Assembly (NCBI GenBank): GCA_035512495.1 | Contig: DATKDW010000082.1 | Span: 1-47,127 of the forward strand | Direction: 5' to 3' | Length of the DNA: 47,127 nt | Source: Acidimicrobiales bacterium | GTDB taxonomy: Bacteria > Actinomycetota > Acidimicrobiia > Acidimicrobiales > CADCSY01 | Part shown: positions 8,104 to 16,347 of the stretch, piece by piece | Position numbering within the stretch: position 1 is the stretch's first letter | How the letters are laid out: each line of letters opens with the position of its first letter | Program-made: the position numbers and the translations under genes | The notes under the pieces: model-generated | Database searches by the model: none | Told to the model about the DNA's origin: nothing | Seen by the model: only the letters and a program-made list of their open reading frames with translations

Positions 8104-9924
8104 ATGACGGCCACCACCGGTCCCACCACGCCCGACAGCGCTCCCATCGACAAGGAGGCGCTCCGGCAGAAGTACCTCCACGAGCGCGACAAGCGCCTGC
8201 GGCCCGACGGCAACGACCAGTACCTGCGCATCACCGGCCAGCTGGCCCACTACCTCGACGACCCCTACACGCCCGTGGCCGAGCGTGCACCGCTGACGGA
8301 CCACGTGACGGTTGCGTTCATCGGTGGCGGTTTCGCCGGCCTGGTGACCGGCGCCCGGCTGAAGGAGGCGGGGGTCGACGACGTCCGCATCATCGAGAAG
8401 GGTGGTGACTTCGGGGGGACGTGGTACTGGAACCGCTACCCGGGGGCACAGTGCGACACGGCGTCGTTCGTGTACATGCCGCTGCTCGAGGAGACGGGCC
8501 ACATGCCGTCGGAGAAGTACGCCCGCGCCCCGGAGATCCTCGAGCACTGCCAGCGCATCGGCAAGCACTACCGGCTCTACGACGACGCCCTGTTCCACAC
8601 CGAGGTCGAGGACCTCGAGTGGCAGGAGGCGTCGTCGCGGTGGCTCATCCGCACCAATCGGGGCGACGCCTTCACCGCCCAGTTCCTCGCCATGGGCACC
8701 GGGCCGCTGCACGTCCCCAAGCTCCCGGGCATCGCTGGGATCGCAACCTTCGGGGGTCATTCGTTCCACACCAGCCGCTGGGACTACGACTACACCGGGG
8801 GCGACCCGCACGGCGCCCCGATGGAGCGGTTGGCCGACAAGCGGGTGGCCATCATCGGGACGGGGGCGACGTCGATCCAGTGCGTGCCCCACCTGGCCCG
8901 GGCCTGCGCGGAGCTCCACGTCTTCCAGCGGACCCCGTCGTCGGTCGACGTCCGCGACAACCGGCCGACCGACCCGGAGTGGTTCGCCGAGATCGCCACG
9001 CCCGGCTGGCAGCAGCGCTGGCTCGAGAACTTCACCGCCAACCAGACCGGCGGCCTCGTCGAGGACGACCTGGTCATGGATGGCTGGACCGACCTGGCGC
9101 GGCGGATCCGCGAGAGGATCATGGCGCTGCCCCCCGAGGACATGACCCCCGAGAAGATGATCGCCGCCTTCGAGGACTCCGACTTCGAGAAGATGGAGGA
9201 GATCCGGTCCCGGGTGGAGTCGATCGTCGAGGACCCAGAGACCGCCGAGAACCTCAAGGCGTGGTACCGCCAGCTGTGCAAGCGGCCCTGCTTCCACGAC
9301 GAGTACCTCCAGGCCTTCAACGAGCCCGGCACCCACCTCGTCGACACCGACGGCAAGGGCGTCGAGAGGATCACCGAGCGGGGGGTGGTCGCCGCCGGCC
9401 GGGAGTACGAGGTCGACTGCATCATCTACGCCTCCGGCTTCGAGGTCGGCACCGAGTACACCCGCCGGGCGGGCTACGACCTGACCGGCCGCGACGGGGT
9501 GAAGCTCTCCGAGCACTGGGCCGACGGCATGCGCACCAAGCACGGCATCCACGTGCACGGCTTCCCCAACGCCTTCATCGTCCAGCCGACCCAGGGCGCC
9601 AACCTCATCTCCAACATCCCCCACAACCTCACGGAGTCGGGCCGGACGATCGCCACGGTCGTCAAGCAAGCCCTCGACCACGGCTTCGACGAGGTCGAGG
9701 TGACCGAGGAGGCCGAGCAGGCCTGGATCGACCTCCTGCTCACCGGCGGCGGACGGATGCTGGGCTCGCCAGACTGCACCCCCGGCTACTACAACAACGA
9801 GGGCCAGGACCCCGGCCCCGCCGCCAAGCTCAACGTCGGCTACCCGCAGGGCGCCATGGCGTTCTTCCGCTACATCGACGAGTGGCGCTCGTCCGGCGAC
9901 TTCGAGGGCCTCGCCTTCCGCTGA
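8104..9924 (+). CDS. Flavin-containing Baeyer-Villiger-type monooxygenase
   Basis: 606 residues. An FAD-binding Rossmann motif (GGGFAG, 74-79) is followed by GGDFGGTWYWNRYPGAQCD, typical of cyclohexanone/phenylacetone monooxygenases. FGGHSFHTSRWD (216-227) matches the type I Baeyer-Villiger fingerprint FxGxxxHxxxW[P/D]. The NADPH Rossmann motif GTGATS is at 252-257. The enzyme is expected to insert oxygen next to a carbonyl of a ketone (or steroid), giving an ester; the substrate is unknown. The roughly 60-residue N-terminal extension before the FAD domain is seen in the longer members of the family. ATG 8104 has GGAG 6 nt upstream. Confidence 0.88.
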   Translation: MTATTGPTTPDSAPIDKEALRQKYLHERDKRLRPDGNDQYLRITGQLAHYLDDPYTPVAERAPLTDHVTVAFIGGGFAGLVTGARLKEAGVDDVRIIEKGGDFGGTWYWNRYPGAQCDTASFVYMPLLEETGHMPSEKYARAPEILEHCQRIGKHYRLYDDALFHTEVEDLEWQEASSRWLIRTNRGDAFTAQFLAMGTGPLHVPKLPGIAGIATFGGHSFHTSRWDYDYTGGDPHGAPMERLADKRVAIIGTGATSIQCVPHLARACAELHVFQRTPSSVDVRDNRPTDPEWFAEIATPGWQQRWLENFTANQTGGLVEDDLVMDGWTDLARRIRERIMALPPEDMTPEKMIAAFEDSDFEKMEEIRSRVESIVEDPETAENLKAWYRQLCKRPCFHDEYLQAFNEPGTHLVDTDGKGVERITERGVVAAGREYEVDCIIYASGFEVGTEYTRRAGYDLTGRDGVKLSEHWADGMRTKHGIHVHGFPNAFIVQPTQGANLISNIPHNLTESGRTIATVVKQALDHGFDEVEVTEEAEQAWIDLLLTGGGRMLGSPDCTPGYYNNEGQDPGPAAKLNVGYPQGAMAFFRYIDEWRSSGDFEGLAFR

Positions 9925-9932
9925 GCCAGTCG

Positions 9933-10226
9933 CTACCGGTGCTCGAGCTCCACCGGGGTCCAGAACGGGAACGACAGGTGGGCGGCGCCGAGGTGGTCGA
10001 CGATGCGCCCACGCTCGCGGAGCCCCATCAGGCACGGCGCCACGACCTCGGGTCCCCCGGCCAGGGCCGCGTAGTCGGCGACGGTGACGAGCAGCGGGCC
10101 GGCGTCGACGTCGCCGTCGCGGACCAGCGCCTCCACCTCGAGCGTCGGGCGGCAGGGGTTGGACGTGTCGACGGCGTAGCAGTGGTACACCACGCCCTCG
10201 AAGACCGACACGGCCCTGATGATCAC
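9933..10226 (-). CDS. Hypothetical protein
   Basis: About 98 residues from GTG 10226 (the frame stays open to 10304, but the upstream part looks non-coding and would overlap the divergent gene's start). It is soluble, has no signal peptide or membrane segment, and contains a predicted beta-rich start (VIIRAVSVFEGVVYHCYAV). No family recognised. It converges with the monooxygenase gene (8 bp apart) and is divergent from the next gene. The start is uncertain. Confidence 0.5.
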   Translation of the reverse strand: MIIRAVSVFEGVVYHCYAVDTSNPCRPTLEVEALVRDGDVDAGPLLVTVADYAALAGGPEVVAPCLMGLRERGRIVDHLGAAHLSFPFWTPVELEHR

Positions 10227-10275
10227 CGGGACGTGGAGGTGCGGACCGGGGCCATGTCGGCCAGCATGGCCAGCG

Positions 10276-10788
10276 ATGGACCAGCCCGCCAACCATGCCG
10301 CCAACCACCAGCCCGAGGACGCCGAGCTGCGCGTGGCGACGCTGGAGCTGGCACTGGGTGTCGAATCGGCGCTGCCGGGTTGGGTGGTCCGGTCGGTCGG
10401 GGAGCTCCATCGGGCGTGGGCGGGGGAGGTCCCCGCCGAAGTCAGCCAAGCGGCTGAGGTGGCCGGGCGGCGAGCCGCCGACGAGGTCGGCGCGGAGCTG
10501 CGGCGGATGGCCGACGCCGGCCCCGACGAGCAGCCGACGACGCCGCTCGGCGTGATCCGTGACGCCGTCCGCTTCCCGACGGCGGTCCTGCGGGAGGCGG
10601 GGGTCCCCGGTGTGGTGCGGGACGCCTTCGACGAGCGCCACTTCCCTCACGACCAATACGGGCTCACCCCCCGAACCTTCGCCGACGTCGACCCGGCGCT
10701 GCACGAGCCCGGTCTGCGCTGGGGGGCGGCGAGAGCCCGCTCCCACCTCGCCCGCCACGGACACAAGCGCACCCTCGGGCAGGGCTGA
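10276..10788 (+). CDS. Hypothetical actinobacterial protein
   Basis: 170 residues, soluble, mostly helical. It starts with an acidic, Asn/His-rich tail, then helices (LRVATLELALGVES, ADEVGAELRRMADA), and ends in a conserved-looking block FPTAVLREAGVPGVVRD followed by HFPHDQYGLTPRTFADVD. Function unknown. The gene sits 3 bp before the receiver-like protein gene and probably shares its transcript. Confidence 0.65.
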   Translation: MDQPANHAANHQPEDAELRVATLELALGVESALPGWVVRSVGELHRAWAGEVPAEVSQAAEVAGRRAADEVGAELRRMADAGPDEQPTTPLGVIRDAVRFPTAVLREAGVPGVVRDAFDERHFPHDQYGLTPRTFADVDPALHEPGLRWGAARARSHLARHGHKRTLGQG

Positions 10789-10791
10789 GGG

Positions 10792-11106
10792 TTGCGGGCC
10801 GTGGCATACGTCCCGGACCTGATGGACCGCTCGCGCGTGCTGGACGCCCATCCGGGCGTCGAGGCGGCTGGTGACGTGGCCGGCCTCGTGGCGATGGCCG
10901 AGGGGGCCGACGTGGTGGTGGTGGACCTCGCCCGGCCCGGCGTGCTGGAGGCCCTGCCGGCGGTCGTGGCTGCCGCCGGTCGGGTGGTCGGCTTCGCCAG
11001 TCACGTCGACGTCGGCCTCCTCGAGGCCGCGTCCGCGACCGGGTGTGACGCCCTCCCGAGGTCACGCTTCTTCCGCGATCTCGACGAGGTGCTCCGCCCC
11101 GGGTGA
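10792..11106 (+). CDS. Small receiver-like (CheY-fold) protein
   Basis: 104 residues from TTG 10792 (GTG 10801 is an alternative). The pattern of beta strands and helices (AVAYVPDLMDRSRV, ADVVVVDLARPGVLEAL, GRVVGFASHVDVGLL, GCDALPRSRFF) resembles a response-regulator receiver. VVVDLA matches the strand carrying the phospho-accepting Asp, and HV near the third strand sits where Thr/Ser normally lies. No DNA-binding domain is attached and no kinase is adjacent. It may be a degenerate receiver working with the preceding unknown protein, only 3 bp upstream. Confidence 0.6.
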   Translation: MRAVAYVPDLMDRSRVLDAHPGVEAAGDVAGLVAMAEGADVVVVDLARPGVLEALPAVVAAAGRVVGFASHVDVGLLEAASATGCDALPRSRFFRDLDEVLRPG

Positions 11107-11122
11107 CGGACCGACCGGGCGG

Positions 11123-11308
11123 TCAGCCCAGGCCGCGTTCCCAGCCGGCGTCGGTGATCGGGCGTGGCTCGAAGAAGAGGCAGCCCTCGGGGCAGGCGAA
11201 GGGCATCTCCTCGTTGGCGTCGAGGCGGCAGCGCTGCAGCACGTCGCCGCCCGTCGTCGAACGGGTCGAGTAGTGGCGGCAGTCGCGGCGCACGGCCATG
11301 GTGCCCAT
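11123..11308 (-). CDS. Small cysteine-containing protein of unknown function
   Basis: 61 residues with four cysteines in the pattern RRDCRHYS, LQRCRLD, FACPEGCLFFEPR. This spacing could bind zinc or an iron-sulfur centre. ATG 11308 is used; an internal ATG three codons later is possible. It is convergent with the receiver-like gene and divergent from the flavoprotein gene. Short cysteine proteins of this type are common and uncharacterised in this class; that statement is from memory. Confidence 0.6.
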   Translation of the reverse strand: MGTMAVRRDCRHYSTRSTTGGDVLQRCRLDANEEMPFACPEGCLFFEPRPITDAGWERGLG

Positions 11309-11348
11309 TGTGGTGCACCGTCGGTGACCGCACCCTCACGGTGCGGTC

Positions 11349-11354
11349 TAGCCT
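11349..11354 (+). promoter_or_regulatory. Probable -10 box for a leaderless flavoprotein-glnD transcript
   Basis: TAGCCT, identical to the box before chdC, ends 6 nt before GTG 11361. No ribosome-binding site is present. GTGACC at 11324-11329 is a possible -35 with a long spacer. Confidence 0.5.
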
Positions 11355-11360
11355 CGTCCG

Positions 11361-12716
11361 GTGGGCGAGCGGCTGGTGGTGATCGGTGGCGATGCCGGCG
11401 GCATGGCCGCGGCGTCGCAGGCCCGCCGCCTCCGCGGCGACCTCGACATCGTGGCGCTCGAGCGTGGCCCCCACACGAGCTACTCGGCCTGTGGCATCCC
11501 CTACCTCGTCGGGGGCGAGGTGGGCGCCGTCGCGGACCTGGTGGTGCGCACCCCGCAAGAGCACCGCGACCGCTCCCGGATCGACGTCCGCACGCGGCAC
11601 GAGGCGGTGGGCATCGACCTTGGCTCCCGGCGGGTGGAGGTCCGCGACCTCGAGCGCGGCAGGACCTTCAGCCTCGGCTTCGACCACCTGATGCTCGGTC
11701 TCGGCGCCCGCCCCCGCCGGCCACCGCTGCCCGGGATCGACGGGCACTCCGTGCACGGCGTCCAGACGCTGGCCGACGCCACCGCCTTGCTGTCGTACGC
11801 CGAGCGGACGCCGTGCCAGGACGTGGTGGTGGTGGGCGGCGGCTACATCGGCCTCGAGATGGCCGAGGCGTTCGCCCGGCGGGGGAGCGCGGTGGTCGTG
11901 GTCGAGCGAGGCCCCCAGGTCATGGGCACCCTCGACCCCGACATGGGGGCGCTGGTGAGCGCGGCCATGCGGAGCCACGGCATCGAGGTGCGCTGCGGCA
12001 CGATCGTCGAGGCCTTCGAGGACGGTGTCGTCCACACCGGTGCCGGCGACCTGCCGGCTGACCTGGTGATCCTCGGCATGGGGGTGGAGCCCAACGTCGA
12101 GCTCGCGGCCGACGCCGGGGTGGCGCTCGGTGACAGCGGCGCCATCGCCGTCGACCGCCGTCAGCGGACCAGTGCCGAGGGCGTGTGGGCGGCCGGTGAC
12201 TGCTGCGAGGTGCGACACCTCGTCTCCGGGCGCAGCACGCACGTGGCCCTCGGCACCGTCGCCAACAAGGCGGCCCGGGTCGCCGGCACCAACATCGGCG
12301 GCGGGTACGCCACCTTCGACGGGGTCGTCGGCACCGCTGCGGTCCAGGTCTGCGCCACCGAGGTGGCCCGCACGGGCCTGACCGAGGCGGAGGCCACCCG
12401 CGACGGGTTCGAGCACCATGCCGTCACCGTCGACAGCACCACCAGCGCCGGCTACCTGCCCGGCGCGTCCCCCATCACCGTGAAGCTCGTCGCCGAGCAG
12501 GGCAGCGGACGGCTCCTCGGCGCCCAGATCGTGGGCAAGAGCGGGGCGGCCAAGCGCATCGACGTGGTGGCCACCGCCCTCCACGCGCGGATGACCGTCG
12601 AGGCGATGACGCAGCTCGACCTGGCGTACGCGCCGCCGTTCTCCCCTGTGTGGGATCCCGTGCTGATCGCCGCCAGGAAGGCAGCCCAGGCGGTGGCGGA
12701 GGCGTCGTCGTCGTGA
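11361..12716 (+). CDS. CoA-disulfide-reductase-like FAD/NAD(P) oxidoreductase
   Basis: 451 residues. N-terminal FAD motif GGDAGGMAAA, then SYSACGIPYLVGG with the single redox cysteine (about Cys44) in the position used by CoA-disulfide reductases and NADH oxidase/persulfide reductases. A second Rossmann motif VVVVGGGYIGLE binds NAD(P)H. EGVWAAGDCCEV is the second FAD contact, and a C-terminal dimerisation domain follows. It likely reduces CoA disulfide or a CoA/thiol persulfide in the cytosol; NADH oxidase activity is an alternative. There is no C-terminal rhodanese. The stop overlaps the glnD start (GTGA). Confidence 0.85.
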   Translation: MGERLVVIGGDAGGMAAASQARRLRGDLDIVALERGPHTSYSACGIPYLVGGEVGAVADLVVRTPQEHRDRSRIDVRTRHEAVGIDLGSRRVEVRDLERGRTFSLGFDHLMLGLGARPRRPPLPGIDGHSVHGVQTLADATALLSYAERTPCQDVVVVGGGYIGLEMAEAFARRGSAVVVVERGPQVMGTLDPDMGALVSAAMRSHGIEVRCGTIVEAFEDGVVHTGAGDLPADLVILGMGVEPNVELAADAGVALGDSGAIAVDRRQRTSAEGVWAAGDCCEVRHLVSGRSTHVALGTVANKAARVAGTNIGGGYATFDGVVGTAAVQVCATEVARTGLTEAEATRDGFEHHAVTVDSTTSAGYLPGASPITVKLVAEQGSGRLLGAQIVGKSGAAKRIDVVATALHARMTVEAMTQLDLAYAPPFSPVWDPVLIAARKAAQAVAEASSS

Positions 12717-15043
12717 CCCCTACCGGCGACCCCGGCGACGGCGGCGAGGGAGCGCTGAGCGGTCGCGAGGCGGTCGTCGCCGACCGGTCGCTGCGCGGTC
12801 GGGCGCTGTGCCGGGCGCTTGCCACCGAGACCGACCGGTGGGTGGTGGGCCTCTTCGAGTCGGCCTGCGGCGGCGACCCTGACGGCCTCGCCCTCGTGGC
12901 CGTGGGCGGTTACGGACGTGGGGAGCTGGCGCCGGGTAGCGACCTCGACCTATGGCTGCTCGACACCGGGCGGTCCGACGTCGCCGAGGTGGCCGAGCGC
13001 CTCTGGTACCCGATCTGGGACGCCGGCGTGAAGCTCGGACATGCCGTGCGCAGCCCACGCCACGCGCTGGCGCTGGCCGGGGAAGACCTCGAGACGGCCA
13101 CCGCATCGCTCTCCGTGCGGCACCTCGCTGGCGAGGTCGCCACCTCGACCGGACTGGCCGAGCGGGCGCTGGCGCAGTGGCGGACCCACGGCTCGCGGTG
13201 GTTGGCCCGCCTCGCTGACCGGGTCGACGAGCGCCATCTGGCTGCCGGGGAGGTCGCGTTCCTGCTCGAGCCGGACATCAAGGACGGGCGGGGCGGGTTG
13301 CGCGACGTCCACGCCCTGGTGTGGGCCGAGGCGGCGCGCCGGGTGCTGCTGGAGGGCGACGCCGGTGCGGTGGGCGCCGCCGAGGCGCTGCTCCTCGACG
13401 TGCGTGTGGAGCTGCACCGCCTGACGGGCCGCCCGAGCGACGTGCTCCTACTGGAGCGACAGGACGACGTGGCGCGGGCACTCGACCTCGGTGACGCCGA
13501 TGCCCTGATGTCGCAGGTGGCTGCGGCCGCCCGGGTGGTGGCGTGGCGGTCCGACGAGACGTGGGCCCGCCTCCGCTCGGCCGTCACCGGACCCTCCGGT
13601 CGGGCCGTCCGTCGCGAGCGGCATGCCGGACCGGGCGTGGTCGTCCGGGAGGGCAGCGCGCACATCACCCACGAGGCCGACGTGGCCGGGGACGCGTCGC
13701 TGGCCCTGCGCGTGGGGGCTGCGGCCGCGGCCCACGGCGCTCGAATCGACCGCACCACGCTCGACCGGCTCGCGGGACAGGCCCCCGTGCTCACGGAGCG
13801 GTGGCCCGACGCGGCTCGCCTCGCCCTCGTCGAGCTCCTCGGCACCGGTCGTGCGGCCATCGGGGTGCTCGAGGCGCTCGACCAGCGCCGCATCCTCGAG
13901 CGGGTCCTCCCCGAGTGGGAGCCCACGCGCTCGAAGTCCCAGCGCAACGCCCTCCACCGCTTCACCGTCGACCGCCACCTGTGCGAGGCCGCCGCCAACG
14001 CCGCCCGCCTGGTGTCCACCGTCCGGCGCCCGGACCTGTTGCTCGTCGGCGCCTGGCTGCACGACCTGGGCAAGGGCTGGCCCGGGGACCACACCGTGGT
14101 CGGCATGGAGCTCATGGGCACCATCGCGGATCGCATGGGCTTCCCGCCGGCCGACGTCGACGTCCTCGTCGCCTTGGTGCGACACCACCTCCTGCTCCCC
14201 GACGTCGCCACCCGGCGCGACCTCAGCGACGACGACGTGATCGTCGCCGTCGCCGACGCTGTCGGCTCCCTCGAGGTCCTGGAGCTGCTCGCCGCCCTCA
14301 CCGAGGCCGATGCGCTGGCGACGGGGCCCTCGGCGTGGGGGCCGTGGAAGGCCGAGCTGGTCGGCGAGCTGGTGGACCGCACCGCCCACGTGCTGCGGGG
14401 CGGGGTCGCCGCCGAGCGCATCGGGGAGGGCTTCCCCCCACCGGAGGTCGCCGAGCTGATGAAGGCCGGGGCCACCGTGGTGCAGGGCGTCGACCTCGTC
14501 CTCACGGTGGTCGCACCTGACCGTCCCGGCACCCTCAGCCGGGTGGCGGGGGCGCTCTCGCTCGGCGGGGTGGGGGTGCTTGCCGCCGACGCCGCCTCCG
14601 ACGACGCCGGGATGGCGGCGTCGAGGTTCCGCGTGTCCCCGCCCCCGCAGGGGATCGACTGGGACGCGCTCACCCGCGACGTCGAATTGGCGCTCCAAGG
14701 CCGGATCGCCCTCGAAGCCCGAATGGCTGAGCGGCTGCGCACCGCCCGCCGGCCTGCCCGCGGTGCGTCCCTGCTCGGTGCACCGACGGTGCGCATCGAC
14801 AACACGGCCTCGGGCACGTCGACGGTCGTGGAGGTCCGTGCGCCCGACGCCATCGGTCGCCTGTACCGGATCACGAGGGCGCTGGCGGACCTGGACCTCG
14901 ACATCCGCACCGCCCGCATCTCCACCCTCGGTGACGAGGCGGTCGACACCTTCTACGTCCGCACCGCCACGGGGTCGAAGGTCGTGGACCGCGACCACCT
15001 CCGAGAGCTCGAGCGCGCCGTGCTCCACCAGGTCTCGCTGTAG
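12713..15043 (+). CDS. glnD: [Protein-PII] uridylyltransferase/uridylyl-removing enzyme (GlnD-like)
   Basis: 776 residues, slightly shorter than proteobacterial GlnD (about 890). The nucleotidyltransferase motif GGYGRGELAPGSDLD is at about 65-79, with DIKDGRGGLRDVH in the helical linker. The HD hydrolase domain has LHDLGKGWPGDH (His-Asp near 450) and ALVRHHLLLPDVA. Two C-terminal ACT domains start near residues 592 (LVLTVVAPDRPGTLSRVAG) and 702 (TVVEVRAPDAIGRLYRIT). It senses glutamine and modifies/demodifies the PII signal protein (uridylylation, or adenylylation in actinobacteria). No glnB/glnK or amt gene is adjacent; it is instead coupled to the flavoprotein. The GTG start overlaps the preceding stop. 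Confidence 0.9.
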   Translation: MTPTGDPGDGGEGALSGREAVVADRSLRGRALCRALATETDRWVVGLFESACGGDPDGLALVAVGGYGRGELAPGSDLDLWLLDTGRSDVAEVAERLWYPIWDAGVKLGHAVRSPRHALALAGEDLETATASLSVRHLAGEVATSTGLAERALAQWRTHGSRWLARLADRVDERHLAAGEVAFLLEPDIKDGRGGLRDVHALVWAEAARRVLLEGDAGAVGAAEALLLDVRVELHRLTGRPSDVLLLERQDDVARALDLGDADALMSQVAAAARVVAWRSDETWARLRSAVTGPSGRAVRRERHAGPGVVVREGSAHITHEADVAGDASLALRVGAAAAAHGARIDRTTLDRLAGQAPVLTERWPDAARLALVELLGTGRAAIGVLEALDQRRILERVLPEWEPTRSKSQRNALHRFTVDRHLCEAAANAARLVSTVRRPDLLLVGAWLHDLGKGWPGDHTVVGMELMGTIADRMGFPPADVDVLVALVRHHLLLPDVATRRDLSDDDVIVAVADAVGSLEVLELLAALTEADALATGPSAWGPWKAELVGELVDRTAHVLRGGVAAERIGEGFPPPEVAELMKAGATVVQGVDLVLTVVAPDRPGTLSRVAGALSLGGVGVLAADAASDDAGMAASRFRVSPPPQGIDWDALTRDVELALQGRIALEARMAERLRTARRPARGASLLGAPTVRIDNTASGTSTVVEVRAPDAIGRLYRITRALADLDLDIRTARISTLGDEAVDTFYVRTATGSKVVDRDHLRELERAVLHQVSL

Positions 15044-15060
15044 TCGGGCGGGCGCCTCGG

Positions 15061-15066
15061 TACCCT
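15061..15066 (+). promoter_or_regulatory. Probable -10 box for a leaderless Nudix transcript
   Basis: TACCCT ends 7 nt before GTG 15074, and no Shine-Dalgarno sequence is present. It gives the Nudix gene its own promoter only 17 bp after glnD ends. Confidence 0.45.
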
Positions 15067-15073
15067 CCAGGGT

Positions 15074-15772
15074 GTGGACGAGCGGCCGGTCTCGCATCGG
15101 GATCTCCTGCGGTGGAGCGAGGCGCTCGCCGGGATCGCCCGCACCGGCCTCGGCTTCACCGACAACCTCTACGAGCGTGAGCGCTTCGAGGAGGTCCTGA
15201 AGGTCGCGGCCGACATGCGCACCCGCGCCGCCGGCTCCGGTGACCCTGCCGATCTGATCGCCGAGTGGATGAAGCTCGTGGGCAAGGGTGTCGCGGGCTA
15301 CGTGACGCCAAAGACCGCTGTGGGGGCCGTCGTCGGCAACGACGACGGTGAGATCCTGCTCGTGCAGCGCGCCGACTCGGGGGTGTGGCTCTACCCCACC
15401 GGATGGGCCGACGTCGGGTACTCGGCCGCCGAGGTGGCGATGAAGGAGGTCGAGGAGGAGACGGGGATCGAGTGCGTCCCCGAGCGCCTGATCGCCGTGC
15501 TCGACGGGTTGCGCCTCGGCTTCACCCGCATCCCCCTCTACTCGCTGGTGTTCCACTGCCATGCCGTCGGTGGCGAGCTGCGCGCCCACCCCCTGGAGTG
15601 CACCGACGTGGGCTGGTTCGCGGAGGACGCCCTCCCCGAGCCCCTCGCCGGCGCCGAGCGGTGGGGTCCCCAGGCCTTCGCCGCCATCCGGGGTGAGCCG
15701 GTCGACGTGCTCTTCGACGCCCCCCGCAGCCCCATGTGGCGCGACGACGACCCCGCGGACCCCGATGTCTGA
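15074..15772 (+). CDS. Nudix hydrolase with N-terminal helical domain
   Basis: 232 residues. A roughly 75-residue helical N-terminal region (DLLRWSEALAGIARTGLGF) precedes the Nudix fold (TPKTAVGAVVGNDDGEILLVQR). The Nudix box reads GWADVGYSAAEVAMKEVEEETGI: the REUxEExGU end is intact as KEVEEETGI, but the first conserved Glu (GxxxxxE) is Tyr, where relatives have GWADVGES. It likely hydrolyses a nucleoside-diphosphate derivative such as ADP-ribose. The substrate cannot be predicted. The stop abuts the convergent hypothetical gene. Confidence 0.85.
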   Translation: MDERPVSHRDLLRWSEALAGIARTGLGFTDNLYERERFEEVLKVAADMRTRAAGSGDPADLIAEWMKLVGKGVAGYVTPKTAVGAVVGNDDGEILLVQRADSGVWLYPTGWADVGYSAAEVAMKEVEEETGIECVPERLIAVLDGLRLGFTRIPLYSLVFHCHAVGGELRAHPLECTDVGWFAEDALPEPLAGAERWGPQAFAAIRGEPVDVLFDAPRSPMWRDDDPADPDV

Positions 15773-16249
15773 CTAGGGGGCGTCGCCGAGCTGGTCGAGG
15801 ACCGCGGCCACGATCGACAGGCGGCCGCCGGTGGCCTCCCACTGATCACCGATGGCGCGGTGGTCGGCGACCCCCGCCCCGTCCGGGGGGATCCCCAGGG
15901 CGTCGGTCGCCGCCGCGGCGAGCGGGGCGGGTTCCACCTCCTCGCCGTAGGCGGCGAACGCCTCGAGGCCGTCCCACAGCGAGGCAGGCTCGGCTGGCAG
16001 CTCGCCCCCGGTCGCCAGGGCGAGCGCGACGGTGGAGAAGACCTCATGGGTGGTCAGCGCCGGCGGGCGGGCGTAGCCGGGTGCCGGGTGGAGGCGCCAC
16101 TCGAGGGTCATGCCGCCCGGCCCGTCGTCGCGCAGCCACACCTGGGAGCCGTTCACGTAGGCATCGACCGGCTCGCCGAAGCGATCGTCGAGCGCCAGGA
16201 TGAGCGCGGAGGTGGTCCGCCACACGCAGGTCGGCACGAGATCGGTCAT
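15773..16249 (-). CDS. Hypothetical protein
   Basis: 158 residues, acidic and soluble, without signal peptide or membrane span. It has a beta-rich first half (AYVNGSQVWLRDD, GMTLEWRLHPAPGY) and a helical second half. No family recognised. ATG 16249 follows GGAGG with a 3-nt spacer, and TACGCT about 20 nt upstream could be the -10 box. It is divergent from the amidase gene. Confidence 0.65.
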   Translation of the reverse strand: MTDLVPTCVWRTTSALILALDDRFGEPVDAYVNGSQVWLRDDGPGGMTLEWRLHPAPGYARPPALTTHEVFSTVALALATGGELPAEPASLWDGLEAFAAYGEEVEPAPLAAAATDALGIPPDGAGVADHRAIGDQWEATGGRLSIVAAVLDQLGDAP

Positions 16250-16304
16250 GGGGCCTCCAGAGCCCGCAGCGTAGTGTCGCCGTCCCCCGCCCCGGAGCGG
16301 TGGG

Positions 16305-16310
16305 TAGAGT
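16305..16310 (+). promoter_or_regulatory. Probable -10 box upstream of amidase uORF
   Basis: TAGAGT is followed by exactly 7 nt and then GTG 16318, the start of a 9-codon ORF, so the transcript would begin at that GTG. Confidence 0.45.
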
Positions 16311-16317
16311 CGCCCCC

Positions 16318-16347
16318 GTGCTCGCCGGCTTCACCCCCCGCTCGTGA
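16318..16347 (+). CDS. Leaderless 9-codon upstream ORF overlapping the amidase start
   Basis: GTG-initiated frame encoding MLAGFTPRS. Its TGA overlaps the amidase GTG as GTGA. The amidase has no ribosome-binding site of its own, so ribosomes loaded at the 5' end could reinitiate at the overlap. No known leader-peptide signature (codon runs) is present. This is a predicted regulatory ORF. Confidence 0.35.
   Translation: MLAGFTPRS

Noticed and set aside
8008-11004. Very long minus-strand open frame of about 1000 codons
   Set aside because: It lies antisense to the monooxygenase and the two following genes, has a low-complexity Gly/Val/Arg composition and no family motif; such frames arise from high GC content.
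13448-15589. Minus-strand open frame of about 700 codons antisense to glnD and Nudix
   Set aside because: Composition typical of a shadow frame; the plus strand has clear NT, HD and ACT motifs.
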